From Promethearchaeota archaeon (lineage in GTDB: Archaea; Asgardarchaeota; Lokiarchaeia; Sigyniarchaeales; SOKP01), in NCBI GenBank assembly GCA_019894715.1, contig JAGXOA010000120.1, positions 1 through 54,126 of the forward strand: a stretch of 54,126 bases of DNA. Reading direction: 5' to 3'. A model generated the notes under the pieces. That model searched no databases. It saw only the letters and a list, made by a program, of their open reading frames with translations, and had not been told where the DNA came from. This document shows positions 44,100 to 52,803 of the stretch, piece after piece. Made by a program: the position numbers and the translations under genes. Each line of letters opens with the position of its first letter. Within the stretch, counting starts at the first letter, position 1.

Positions 44100-45239
44100 A
44101 TGCGACGACGGAGAGTTAAATCAGATAGAACAGAAAATAAAATTACTGAGAAATTTCGAGCAGTAATTGATGCAAATACGTCATTATCAATGTATAATAA
44201 AAAAAATCATGCATATTGTATTATTCGTAAAGATCTTGCTAAAAATTATGAGATTGAGGTAGATGCTTCAGAAGCACCTATTTTAAATAAATTATTAACA
44301 GATCCAGAGCCATATGAATCATCTATTGCAGATATTAAAATATTAGAAGAGGAAGTATTTCTTATTAATGAAGCAATAAAGAGAGTATTTGGTGATGAAA
44401 AAGAACTTTCTCTAAATTCAATTAAGTTAGCAATAGGTGGGAGTAAAACTGATTATGTTACAATTGATGAAAAAGATTTAATTAAATTTGACGTTAAGCC
44501 TACATTAACAGGATTAATGAGTTTTATCGAAGAAAATAATGATAGTATCTTAGGATTTCTTGATTGTGAATATATAAGTGAAGAAGGAAATGTTATTTAT
44601 TTAAATTGTCGTAGAAAAAATCTTTCTGAAAATATTTTTTCTTTAAAATTAATAATTCTTGCTTCTATGCAACAAAGAGGATTTTATCTTCAACAAGAAC
44701 ATAAATATTATGGTCTCCAATTGTATCTTATTTTAGAATCCAAAGTACCCAATGATGATAAGCTCTTAGAATTACTTAAAGAAATAGATATTGATTGGGA
44801 ATTATTATTTTTCAGAAGAAGATTAGCAATACATGATTGGACAGAAATAGAATGTGAGCAAAACTCTGAAAATCTAAAAAGCTATCTAAGAACAAAATTT
44901 GATAGTCTTAATTATTTTGACGTAAATAATATAGCACGATTAACTATTAAAAATGATTTAACATTTATCGTTGCGGATAAAATGGCTACTTTACTCCACA
45001 AAATGAAAACTGAACGTTCTTTTAGACTTAATGAAAATCAATTTCAAAAAAGTTCATTACCTTTAAATGGAGATGAGTATCCAAATGATGAATATTCAGT
45101 CACTCTTAAAAAAGCTGAAATTGTGGCTTCAGCAAAACTAGCTTGTGCATATTTAGGAATTCAAAGAGAAATTAAATTTGACGATGATATACCTCATGAT
45201 GAAATTCTAAAATATCAAGAGGAACTTACGAATATCTAA
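44100..45239 (+). CDS. Protein of unknown function
   Basis: 379 aa, soluble, no family recognised. A basic N terminus (MRRRRVKSDRTENKITEKFR) precedes acidic, helical sequence. Features seen: LNEAIKRVF-like helices near 90-100, a central beta/alpha stretch (SILGFLDCEYISEEGNVIYLNCRRKNL), a two-residue-charged DIDWELLFFRRRLAIHDW segment, and a C-terminal ASAKLACAYLGIQREIKFDDD. No membrane segments, zinc motifs or nucleotide-binding loops. Convergent with mch, 42 bp apart. Confidence 0.7.
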   Translation: MRRRRVKSDRTENKITEKFRAVIDANTSLSMYNKKNHAYCIIRKDLAKNYEIEVDASEAPILNKLLTDPEPYESSIADIKILEEEVFLINEAIKRVFGDEKELSLNSIKLAIGGSKTDYVTIDEKDLIKFDVKPTLTGLMSFIEENNDSILGFLDCEYISEEGNVIYLNCRRKNLSENIFSLKLIILASMQQRGFYLQQEHKYYGLQLYLILESKVPNDDKLLELLKEIDIDWELLFFRRRLAIHDWTEIECEQNSENLKSYLRTKFDSLNYFDVNNIARLTIKNDLTFIVADKMATLLHKMKTERSFRLNENQFQKSSLPLNGDEYPNDEYSVTLKKAEIVASAKLACAYLGIQREIKFDDDIPHDEILKYQEELTNI

Positions 45240-45281
45240 TTATATCTTTAGGAAAATTTTTTTATGATATATATTTTGAAT

Positions 45282-46289
45282 TTATTCTATACCATAAGAA
45301 TTTTTTAATAAATCCATATTTAAAGCCCCAGATGTAATTGTATTTCCTGTTTTTAAATTAGTTATTGTAAAAATTGCTGGAGCGAATAACCCAGGATCTA
45401 TATTATAGAAGTTATAATTCACATCTTTAAAAATCTCTGTAAAAGGTTTTCCATAACTAGAAGACTTATTTGCAGGTGCTTTTTTTATTAAATTAAAGAT
45501 TTTCTTTTCTTTTTCTTTATCAATATTTACGGTATAATATACCATACCTCCTGCAATTATAGAATCATTTGTTCTACCCATAGCTTCTTTATCATTCTTT
45601 GCTATTGGGGCTATAGATGTAGTTCCAAATCCAATCTGAATTATTTCAATTGGAAATCCAATTTCATATAATTTATGAATTCCTGTTTCAACAATTCTTG
45701 CCGCAATTTGAATTGATCCCGTTAAACTGGCTGTTGGAGCATATAATGCAAAAGTTTTATCTGTATCAACATTACATTTATCAGCAATCATTTGCATTAC
45801 TTCTTCATTAGGTTGTTGAGATGTTTCAAAAAGGATTATAGCACAATCAGAATCATCATTATATGTAATTTCTTCAAATAATTCCCGCTCAATCTTACTT
45901 TTGGCTCTTGCGGGACCAGATCCCAAAGAATCAAATATTATTTTTTTTTTAATTTTTCCATCAATTTCTATTTGTTTTTTAAGTTTTACACTCCAACCAG
46001 CTAATTGAGAAGCCATACATGCAATTATAGGATAATTTGTGTATATGTTCACACTTGGTAATGAATGAGAATTTATCGTAAATTCTGAAAAATTAATAGT
46101 TCCCAGACCACCCATACAAATCTCTGCAAATAATCTACCACCTTCTAAAGATGCATTTTTCATATCTATTATAGTTGCATTATTTTTTAATTCTTGAATA
46201 TTAGCATTATAAATATCCTTATTATCAATAATTTCTTGAACAAGCTTTTTGGCTATATTATTAATTTTTAAATTTGTAATTTTCTGCAC
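45282..46289 (-). CDS. mch: Methenyltetrahydromethanopterin cyclohydrolase
   Basis: 335 aa; interconverts N5-formyl- and methenyl-tetrahydromethanopterin in the archaeal C1 pathway. Family blocks are EGGRLFAEICMGGLGTINF, YPIIACMASQLAGWSVKL, GSGPARAKSKIERELFEEI, LYAPTASLTGSIQIAARIVET and EIIQIGFGTTSIAPIAKND, ending with DPGLFAPAIFTI. The frame opens with GTG (46289); the GGTG overlapping it could instead serve as a ribosome-binding site for an in-frame ATT five bases downstream. Works with Ftr, encoded at 52804. Confidence 0.93.
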   Translation of the reverse strand: MQKITNLKINNIAKKLVQEIIDNKDIYNANIQELKNNATIIDMKNASLEGGRLFAEICMGGLGTINFSEFTINSHSLPSVNIYTNYPIIACMASQLAGWSVKLKKQIEIDGKIKKKIIFDSLGSGPARAKSKIERELFEEITYNDDSDCAIILFETSQQPNEEVMQMIADKCNVDTDKTFALYAPTASLTGSIQIAARIVETGIHKLYEIGFPIEIIQIGFGTTSIAPIAKNDKEAMGRTNDSIIAGGMVYYTVNIDKEKEKKIFNLIKKAPANKSSSYGKPFTEIFKDVNYNFYNIDPGLFAPAIFTITNLKTGNTITSGALNMDLLKNSYGIE

Positions 46290-46493
46290 CCAATAATTAT
46301 GATCTGATAAGTAATAAAAATTGATAGTATCTATAAAATATTTTTAATATTAAATTATAATTTTGGATTAATTTTCTAAGAGTTATTAGGTTATCAAAAA
46401 TAGTAAAAATGTTAAATAATATTAACATTTTTTTGATGATACTTTTTTTAATATTGTAATACAAGTGATTATTATAAAAAAAGAAAATAAAAA

Positions 46494-47993
46494 ATGCCTC
46501 CTAATTCTAGTAGATTTAAGAATTATATTTCAGATTTGAATGAAGCTAAAGAATATTTTCTTAGCAATATTTCAGAATTACAATCTCCCGTAAAGATCTA
46601 TACACATATTGATGCAGATGGATTATCAGCAGGAGCAATTCTTGGTAAAACACTATTTAGAGAAAATATTCCTTTCCAAATCAGAGTATTAAAACAATTA
46701 GAGTTAGATAAAATATTAAAAATAAGTATTGAAAGTAAATTAAATAATAATTTCATCATATTTTCTGATTTTGGAAGTGGTCAATATTTAGAACTTGAAA
46801 AAAAAATAGACAATCCATTTTTAATTTTAGATCATCATTTACCACAAAGTATTAGAAATAAGGATCAAAAGAAAGAGATTCAAGAGATACATAATAAAAC
46901 ATATAAATGGCACAATAATCCATATTTTTATGAATATAATGGTAGTTCTGAGATATCTGCCTCTGGAATGTGTTATTTTTTCTCTAAGTGTCTAAATGAA
47001 GAGAATATAGACCTTTCCAAAATTGCTCTAATTGGAGCCAATGGTGATGTTCAAAATCAAGGTAAAAATAAATCATTTACTGGATTAAATTCAGTCATAG
47101 TAAAAGATGCAATTGAATGTGATTTAATAGAAATTATAGATGATATAAATCTTTCAACAATTAAACCATTAAATCAAGCAATTGCTTATTCATCAGATCT
47201 TAATTTACCTGGTCTAAGTAAAGATGCAAATAAAACCCTCAAATTTCTTAAAAGATTAGGAATCTTAATAGAAAAAGTGGATGGAACGATAAAAACACTA
47301 TCTAACCTTAATCAAGAAGAAAAACAAAAATTAACTTCTGCTTTAATTGAATATGCATCAATAAAATCAAACATAGAACCAAGTGAAATTATAAATAAAT
47401 TGATAATCAAAAGATATTTATTAAAAAATGAAATAATGGATTCAGATTTGCATGATATAAACGAATTTTCTAGTTTATTAAACGCATGTGGAAGAACTAG
47501 TAATGCTTCAATTGGGATAGCAATAGCAATGGGTGACAGAAAAAAAGCATATACTCAAGCTCGTGAAAAACTTAAAGACTATAAAAAAATGTTAATCAAT
47601 GCTCTTTCTTGGATTAAGGAAGGAGATATTATCAAGGAAAGTGAATATATCCAATATTACTTTGGGGAAGATAAAATTCCAGAAAATATAATAGGTACAA
47701 TTACATCAATGCTCATTTATGATGATAGTGAGTTTATTAAGAAAAATAAACCTCTTTTTGGATATGCAAAAAGAATCGAGGAAGAAATGTACAAAATTTC
47801 AGCTAGAGCACACAAATCAATTATAGATAAAGGTGTAAATTTATCAGAAGCAATTAGGGAAGCGCTAAAACTTTCTGATTTAGAAGTCTTAGGAGGAGGG
47901 CATCCACCCGCAGCAGGAACAAAAGTTCCAACAGATAAAATTAAAAAATTTCTTGAAAACTGTAATAAAGTTATAGGAACACAATTACCCTAA
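46494..47993 (+). CDS. RecJ/GAN-type DHH-DHHA1 exonuclease
   Basis: 499 aa DHH-superfamily phosphoesterase, related to archaeal RecJ/GAN and eukaryotic Cdc45. Motifs: YTHIDADGLSAGAIL (about 36-50, the D-x-D metal motif), FSDFGSGQ, LDHHLPQ (DHH, about 111-117), IGANGDVQNQG, and the C-terminal DHHA1 end GGGHPPAAGTKVP. Archaeal GAN associates with GINS at the replication fork; others act in DNA repair or RNA turnover, and sequence alone does not decide. Convergent with the beta-CASP gene, 5 bp apart. Confidence 0.87.
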   Translation: MPPNSSRFKNYISDLNEAKEYFLSNISELQSPVKIYTHIDADGLSAGAILGKTLFRENIPFQIRVLKQLELDKILKISIESKLNNNFIIFSDFGSGQYLELEKKIDNPFLILDHHLPQSIRNKDQKKEIQEIHNKTYKWHNNPYFYEYNGSSEISASGMCYFFSKCLNEENIDLSKIALIGANGDVQNQGKNKSFTGLNSVIVKDAIECDLIEIIDDINLSTIKPLNQAIAYSSDLNLPGLSKDANKTLKFLKRLGILIEKVDGTIKTLSNLNQEEKQKLTSALIEYASIKSNIEPSEIINKLIIKRYLLKNEIMDSDLHDINEFSSLLNACGRTSNASIGIAIAMGDRKKAYTQAREKLKDYKKMLINALSWIKEGDIIKESEYIQYYFGEDKIPENIIGTITSMLIYDDSEFIKKNKPLFGYAKRIEEEMYKISARAHKSIIDKGVNLSEAIREALKLSDLEVLGGGHPPAAGTKVPTDKIKKFLENCNKVIGTQLP

Positions 47994-47998
47994 ATATT

Positions 47999-49306
47999 TT
48001 ATACAGAATATACTTCTCCTAATTCTGGAGCAACAGAATTATATTTCTTATTTACTAATTCCTTTGCCAAGGTGGTCGTTGATTGTGGATCTCCATGTAC
48101 ACAGAATACTTGTTTTCCATTATTAACAAATTTTAAATTATCAACATAACTATGTAATCCTTTTCCATCAGAATGACTTGAAAAATCAAAATGTTTGATT
48201 CTGCATTTAGCTTTGATATTAAGATCATAATTCGTATTTCTTTGTTTATTAGACTCTTTAAATTCAAAAACTTTATTTTCCAATAAATTTCTTCCAGGAG
48301 TCCCTTCTACTTGATATCCCACCATAAATATAGCTGATTGATGATCATTTAATATCGGTTTTATATATTTAAGAACAGATCCTCCTTTTAACATACCAGA
48401 AGGAGAAACGATTACGCTATTATTTTTTAGATAATCTTTTTTCTTCTTAAATCCTTCAACAAATTTTGCTTTTTTTAATGCATTTCTGAAGTAATTCTTA
48501 TTTTTTAGAGTATTAGGATGATTAAGATATATTTTAGTTATTAATTTAGCCATACCATCAAGATAAATATTGCCTTTAAATTGATATTTATCTAAGATCA
48601 TAACAGCTTCTTGGGAACGGGCAACTCCAAATGCAGGAACTAATACATTGCCCCCATTTTCGGTAATATTAATAACCTCTTCAACAAATTCTTTTTCAAG
48701 TTCATCTCTTGGGGGATGTTTTCTTAAAGAATATGTGGATTCAATTATTGCAGCATGAATTTCTGGAATTTGAGAAGAATCTGCAGAATTAACAAGGTTT
48801 GTATTATTACTATTCATATCTCCAGAATATAATATTTTTTTTCCATCTACATCAACTAGGATTGAAACACTACCAGGTACATGACCTGCATCATAAAATG
48901 TTAAATAAAAATTATGTGCAATTTTGTGACGAACTCCGTTATTTAGAAAATATGCATTATTTACCATCTGATTTAGTTCATGATATCCAAAAGGATAAGC
49001 ATATTTTGAAATTCTCAGCATATCATTTATTAATTTATCAATGATATCGATAGTTACAGAATTTGTTAACAAGGGTAAATTCTTTTTCTTTTTATATAAG
49101 AATGGAATTGCACCAGAGTGATCAATATGACAATGGGTTAAAGCAACAGCTTTTAATTTACTTAGATTTGATTCAAAAGGTAACCTATCTTCTTCATTAA
49201 ATCTCACACCATAGTCAAGCATACATTGGTCTCCATTTTTTGATTCAATAAGGATAGCACTTCTTCCAACTTCTCTGCACGATCCTAAATATTTGATATT
49301 TACCAT
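47999..49306 (-). CDS. Beta-CASP ribonuclease (aCPSF2-like, no KH domains)
   Basis: 435-aa metallo-beta-lactamase/beta-CASP nuclease. Zinc motif 2 is THCHIDHSGAIPF (about 57-69), motif 3 AGHVPGS, motif 4 YSGDMNS, and beta-CASP motifs A-C are present with IIESTYS, FSSHSDGKGL and VHGDPQSTT. Without N-terminal KH domains it is the short type (aCPSF2), processing or degrading RNA. Starts MVNIKYLGSCREVGRSAILIE as in the family. Confidence 0.9.
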   Translation of the reverse strand: MVNIKYLGSCREVGRSAILIESKNGDQCMLDYGVRFNEEDRLPFESNLSKLKAVALTHCHIDHSGAIPFLYKKKKNLPLLTNSVTIDIIDKLINDMLRISKYAYPFGYHELNQMVNNAYFLNNGVRHKIAHNFYLTFYDAGHVPGSVSILVDVDGKKILYSGDMNSNNTNLVNSADSSQIPEIHAAIIESTYSLRKHPPRDELEKEFVEEVINITENGGNVLVPAFGVARSQEAVMILDKYQFKGNIYLDGMAKLITKIYLNHPNTLKNKNYFRNALKKAKFVEGFKKKKDYLKNNSVIVSPSGMLKGGSVLKYIKPILNDHQSAIFMVGYQVEGTPGRNLLENKVFEFKESNKQRNTNYDLNIKAKCRIKHFDFSSHSDGKGLHSYVDNLKFVNNGKQVFCVHGDPQSTTTLAKELVNKKYNSVAPELGEVYSV

Positions 49307-49865
49307 TATAAATTGTTTTTAATATTTCTTTAGTTTATAGAAAGTACCAAAATTTAAGAATTTTTTGGAAGAGCTAATAAAATTTATTCATTTTTTAAAA
49401 GATCTATTGCCAAAATAATTTTTAAAATGTAATATTAATGATACTGCTTTTTTTCATTTATTTGTTAAGATATATCTACTAGGAGTAGGAGGTGTTCCAT
49501 TCATGATATTTACATACTGTTTAATAATATCATTATTTTTAAAGAAAATTAAAATTGATTTTTTAAGTAGTTTGAAATAATCTTTTAAAGTAGTTGAGGT
49601 GGTTTCTAATTGTAGATACTTACTCACGGGTTAAATACCTTACAAAAAACTCAAGTATTAAAAAAAGTATTAAAAGTATTAAAAAAACTTGTTTAGTATA
49701 AGAATAGTTTAAACACAAAACACATATTTTTCTAATATTTTCTTCATTAATATTAAAAGAAAGGAATTATTTATTTATTCATCTTCCGTGATTCAAACCC
49801 TACCTAATGGTAGAGGTGTTTTTATGAATATAGAAGAACAATAAATATCAAAAAGTAAGATTATT
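49307..49865. other. Divergent spacer with two hairpins and an A-rich direct repeat
   Basis: 559 bp between divergent beta-CASP and MTAP genes, no gene seen. Contents: CTACT-AGG-AGTAG hairpin at 49476-49488; three copies of AAGTATTAAAA-type sequence at about 49650-49690; and a hairpin CCTACC-TAAT-GGTAGAGG at 49798-49815. Both hairpins are followed by AGGTGTT. They may be ends of a decayed IS605-type element, or unrelated. Confidence 0.45.
49476..49820 (+). mobile_element. Possible decayed IS200/IS605-type element ends
   Basis: The hairpin at 49790-49820 (GATTCAAACCCTACC-TAAT-GGTAGAGGTGTT, in parts) resembles the clear right ends at 10058-10089 and 21754-21785. The CTACTAGGAGTAGGAGGTGTT hairpin about 320 bp upstream shares its tail AGGTGTT. 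No transposase remains between them. Weak evidence. Confidence 0.3.
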
Positions 49866-50735
49866 ATGAGACTCAAGAGTAATGAAGATAAAGCGAGTAT
49901 TGGAATAATTGGAGGAACAGGATCTGATATAGAATTAGAAGATGTTGAAGAAGTGAAAATATTTACTCCTTATGGACATCCTTCTGATGCTATTAAACTT
50001 GGTAATTTTAAAGGAAAAAAAATTGCTTTTTTACCTCGCCATGGTTCGGGACACACAATTCCCCCTCATAAACTAAATTATCGAGCAAATATATGGGCTT
50101 TATCTGAATTAGGTGTTAAATATATCATATCTCCATCAGCTGTTGGTTCATTAAAGAAAGAACACGATAAGGGAAAATTTATAATTGTTGATCAATATAT
50201 TGATAGAACAAAAAAAAGATTTGATACCTTTTATGAAGGAGGTCAAGTTTGTCATATAAGTCAAGCAGATCCTTACTGTTCTTATTTAAATAATTTATTA
50301 TATAACTCTGGGAACGAAATAGACCTTAATATTGAAAATGGAGGTACTTATGTTTGTATAGAAGGGCCTAGATTTTCAACCCGAGCAGAATCAATAGTAT
50401 TTAGCAAATGGGGTGGTGATATTATAGGAATGACAACATATCCGGAAGTGGTGCTTGCTGCTGAAAAACAATTATGTTATTGTTGTATTGCCACAGTAAC
50501 AGATTTAGATGTATGGGCAGGTGAGTGTACTAATTGTGGTATTGTAGAATCTGGTGAGACCTGTAAGGTATGTGGTGGTCCTATAAAAAAATTAAATGTT
50601 GATATCCAAGAAATACTTGAAACTGTTGCTCAAAATTCAGAAAATCTTAGGAAATTATTAGAATTAACGATTCCAAAAATCAATACAGATAGAGATTGCT
50701 ATTGTCATCATACTTTAGATGGAGCAATTCTTTAA
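49866..50735 (+). CDS. mtnP: S-methyl-5'-thioadenosine phosphorylase (MTAP family)
   Basis: 289 aa purine nucleoside phosphorylase of the MTAP type, releasing adenine from methylthioadenosine. Motifs GIIGGTGSD (14-22), FLPRHGSGHTIPPHKLNYRANIWAL, YVCIEGPRFSTRAES and GMTTYPEVVLAAEKQLCYCCIATVTDLDVWA. After the last motif it contains a short insertion with two CxxC pairs, ECTNCGIVESGETCKVCGG, suggesting a small zinc knuckle, before the C-terminal helix. An MTI/6-oxopurine activity cannot be excluded. It converges on apt, whose substrate is its adenine product. Confidence 0.9.
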   Translation: MRLKSNEDKASIGIIGGTGSDIELEDVEEVKIFTPYGHPSDAIKLGNFKGKKIAFLPRHGSGHTIPPHKLNYRANIWALSELGVKYIISPSAVGSLKKEHDKGKFIIVDQYIDRTKKRFDTFYEGGQVCHISQADPYCSYLNNLLYNSGNEIDLNIENGGTYVCIEGPRFSTRAESIVFSKWGGDIIGMTTYPEVVLAAEKQLCYCCIATVTDLDVWAGECTNCGIVESGETCKVCGGPIKKLNVDIQEILETVAQNSENLRKLLELTIPKINTDRDCYCHHTLDGAIL

Positions 50736-50737
50736 AT

Positions 50738-50758
50738 TTAAAAAAAAAAGTTTTTTTA
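50738..50758. terminator. Bidirectional A/T-run terminator between mtnP and apt
   Basis: The 45-bp convergent spacer contains a run of ten A's (T run on the minus strand) directly followed by G and seven T's on the plus strand. Archaeal RNA polymerase terminates at T runs, so this can end both transcripts. Confidence 0.6.
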
Positions 50759-50780
50759 ATTTCTTTATTTAAGATAATTA

Positions 50781-51311
50781 TTATTCATCTACAGGAATAT
50801 CTAAAAGAGAAAACACATCATGACCTTCTAATTTATCACGGCCATGAAGAGAACCAGTAAGTTCTATTACAAAAGCAATTCCTTCAATGTTTCCGCCTGC
50901 TTTTTCAATAAGATTTACTGCTGCTTTAGCTGTACCTCCTGTTGCCAAAAGATCATCAAATAATAAGACTTTATCACCTTCTTCTATTGCGTCTTTGTGC
51001 ATTTCAATAGTATCAGTCCCATATTCTAATTCATAACTTTCCTTAATAATATCAGCAGGTAACTTGCCTGGTTTTCTTATCAATATAAATCCTGCCCCTA
51101 ATTGATATGCAATTACTCCCCCCCAGATGTAGCCTCTTGCTTCGATTGCTGCTACTTTTGTGATACCTCTATCCTTATAATTTTGAATTATTCTATCACA
51201 AGATTCTTTAAAAGGAGTATGTTTTTTTGCTAAAGTTGTGATATCTTTAAATGAGATCCCTTCTTTCGGAAATCCTTCCACGGTTCGTATATAATCTAAT
51301 AAATTTACCAT
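50781..51311 (-). CDS. apt: Adenine phosphoribosyltransferase
   Basis: 176-aa type I PRTase converting adenine and PRPP to AMP. FPKEGISFKDITTLAKK at the N terminus, AIEARGYIWGGVIAYQLGAGFILIRKPGKLP and the PRPP loop VLLFDDLLATGGTAKAAVNLI are diagnostic. The bacterial/eukaryotic type of APT rather than the archaeal-specific type. Encoded tail-to-tail with mtnP, forming a methylthioadenosine/adenine salvage pair. Confidence 0.93.
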   Translation of the reverse strand: MVNLLDYIRTVEGFPKEGISFKDITTLAKKHTPFKESCDRIIQNYKDRGITKVAAIEARGYIWGGVIAYQLGAGFILIRKPGKLPADIIKESYELEYGTDTIEMHKDAIEEGDKVLLFDDLLATGGTAKAAVNLIEKAGGNIEGIAFVIELTGSLHGRDKLEGHDVFSLLDIPVDE

Positions 51312-51610
51312 ATTTATTCATTAAAATTAATATTATTATTACCAATAATTTTGTTTAATTTTTCGAATTATTTAATTATTATTCATTTCTTAATCGAAAA
51401 TTAGCAATCTCTATGTAATTTATCATATTTTTCTCCTATAATTCTTTTTGATAATCTTAAATTCAGAATAAATAGCCTTTTAACACATTTTTTTAAGAAA
51501 TTATTATGATACTGACAATTACAAAATGTTAAATAAGGAGTAACTTATTAATTTAATAAAAAAATGGGAATTCTTAATACCCTATAGTATACAAATCGGT
51601 GAAATAATAT

Positions 51611-52570
51611 TTGAAAGTCTTATTATTTGGACCTCAAAATGCAGGTAAAACAAGCTTAATGAAAACCACATGTTCAGGATATAATTTCATGAAGGTTATT
51701 AACCTAAAACCAACAAAAGGTATCTCAAGAGAAAATTTTATTTTTCGTGGAATTATAGAGCTTAATGTTTGGGATGCTGGAGGTCAAGAGATCTATTTGA
51801 AGCGTTATTTCTCTGATAATCAGAGAGAATTTGTTTTTTCAGAAGTAACTGCTGCTATTTTTATGGCAGATTCTACAGCCATAGAACAAAAAACTAGAGA
51901 AACTTTTGATAAATTCCTTACAAACATATTTGAGTTTAGTCCAAATTTAGATAAAGTTTATGTACTACTCAATAAAATAGATTTAGAGAATTCAGATGAA
52001 GATTCTCTCTTTAAATTATTATCAAAAGGGATTGAAGAAGAAATAAGAGAAAGAATAGTCTTTACACCTGTTTCAGTTAAGGAAGGTAGTGCTCAGCATC
52101 GATTAATAGAAATTTTAGATTTCGAAATACAAAAGTCAACATTAACTCTTCAACGATTGGGTAGAATCCGACATCTTTTAGATCAATTTAGATTAAATAC
52201 ATTATCAGAATATCTTCTATTTAATGTACCAGATGGTCTTATCATTGCATCAACATTGGGTAAATTTGAATCTAAGCCTTTAGAATTCATGAAGTTTGAA
52301 ATAGGGACCTTAGATTCCAATATGTATCAAATATATAAAAAAATCATGGAACTTATGAATATGCCGAATGTTTCGCCTTTAGATCTTTCTGCAATAATCT
52401 ATGAAAGTGAAAATTCGTACATTCTAATAAAAGAAGTCCAGAATAAAGCAGTTTTAATGGCCGTTACTAGAAATAAGCATCAAGATGTATTCTTAAGTGT
52501 AATACAAACCCTTAATGGAGAAAAGTTTAAGAATTTAGAATCCTACTTTAAAGAGGAATTTATAAAATAA
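51611..52570 (+). CDS. Rag/Gtr-like GTPase with C-terminal roadblock-like domain
   Basis: 319 aa. GTPase domain 1-175: P-loop GPQNAGKT (7-14), switch-I KPTKGISRE, G3 WDAGGQE (54-60, with catalytic Gln), G4 NKID (121-124), G5-like TPVSVKEGS. About 185-310 is a helix-strand domain (LSEYLLFNVPDGLIIASTLGK... SAIIYESENSYILIKEVQNKAVLMAVT) resembling the roadblock domain of Rag/Gtr proteins. Start is TTG with GGTGA eight bases upstream; a TAA lies two codons before. Roadblock protein 17098-18144 could be a partner, by family logic only. Confidence 0.87.
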   Translation: MKVLLFGPQNAGKTSLMKTTCSGYNFMKVINLKPTKGISRENFIFRGIIELNVWDAGGQEIYLKRYFSDNQREFVFSEVTAAIFMADSTAIEQKTRETFDKFLTNIFEFSPNLDKVYVLLNKIDLENSDEDSLFKLLSKGIEEEIRERIVFTPVSVKEGSAQHRLIEILDFEIQKSTLTLQRLGRIRHLLDQFRLNTLSEYLLFNVPDGLIIASTLGKFESKPLEFMKFEIGTLDSNMYQIYKKIMELMNMPNVSPLDLSAIIYESENSYILIKEVQNKAVLMAVTRNKHQDVFLSVIQTLNGEKFKNLESYFKEEFIK

Positions 52571-52803
52571 AAAGTCTATATTAAGGTAAACTATTAAAAA
52601 TTGATAAAATAGGAAAAAATAAATTTTAAAAATTCACTCTTTTTCTTTTCTATAATTTTTGATTATAATAAATAATTGATATATTTTTTAAATCAATCTT
52701 TTCTTTAAATTTATTATCTAGTATATTTTATAGAAATTCATCTTTTTGTAAAGCTAACTAGATGAAAAATATATAAATTTCAAACAATTAAATGATCTAT
52801 TAT
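52571..52803. other. AT-rich spacer with ftr promoter
   Basis: Only the TATA-like sequence at 52769-52777 stands out; no gene or repeat seen. Confidence 0.4.
52769..52777 (+). promoter_or_regulatory. Probable TATA box of ftr
   Basis: ATATATAAA about 30 bases upstream of ATG 52804. Archaeal spacing puts the transcript start near 52799, so the mRNA would be nearly leaderless and would exclude the upstream ATG at 52792. Confidence 0.4.

Noticed and set aside
51564-51587. Seven-codon ORF (MGILNTL) upstream of the Rag-like GTPase as a regulatory leader peptide
   Set aside because: No ribosome-binding site and no repeated codon pattern; short frames of this kind are expected by chance.
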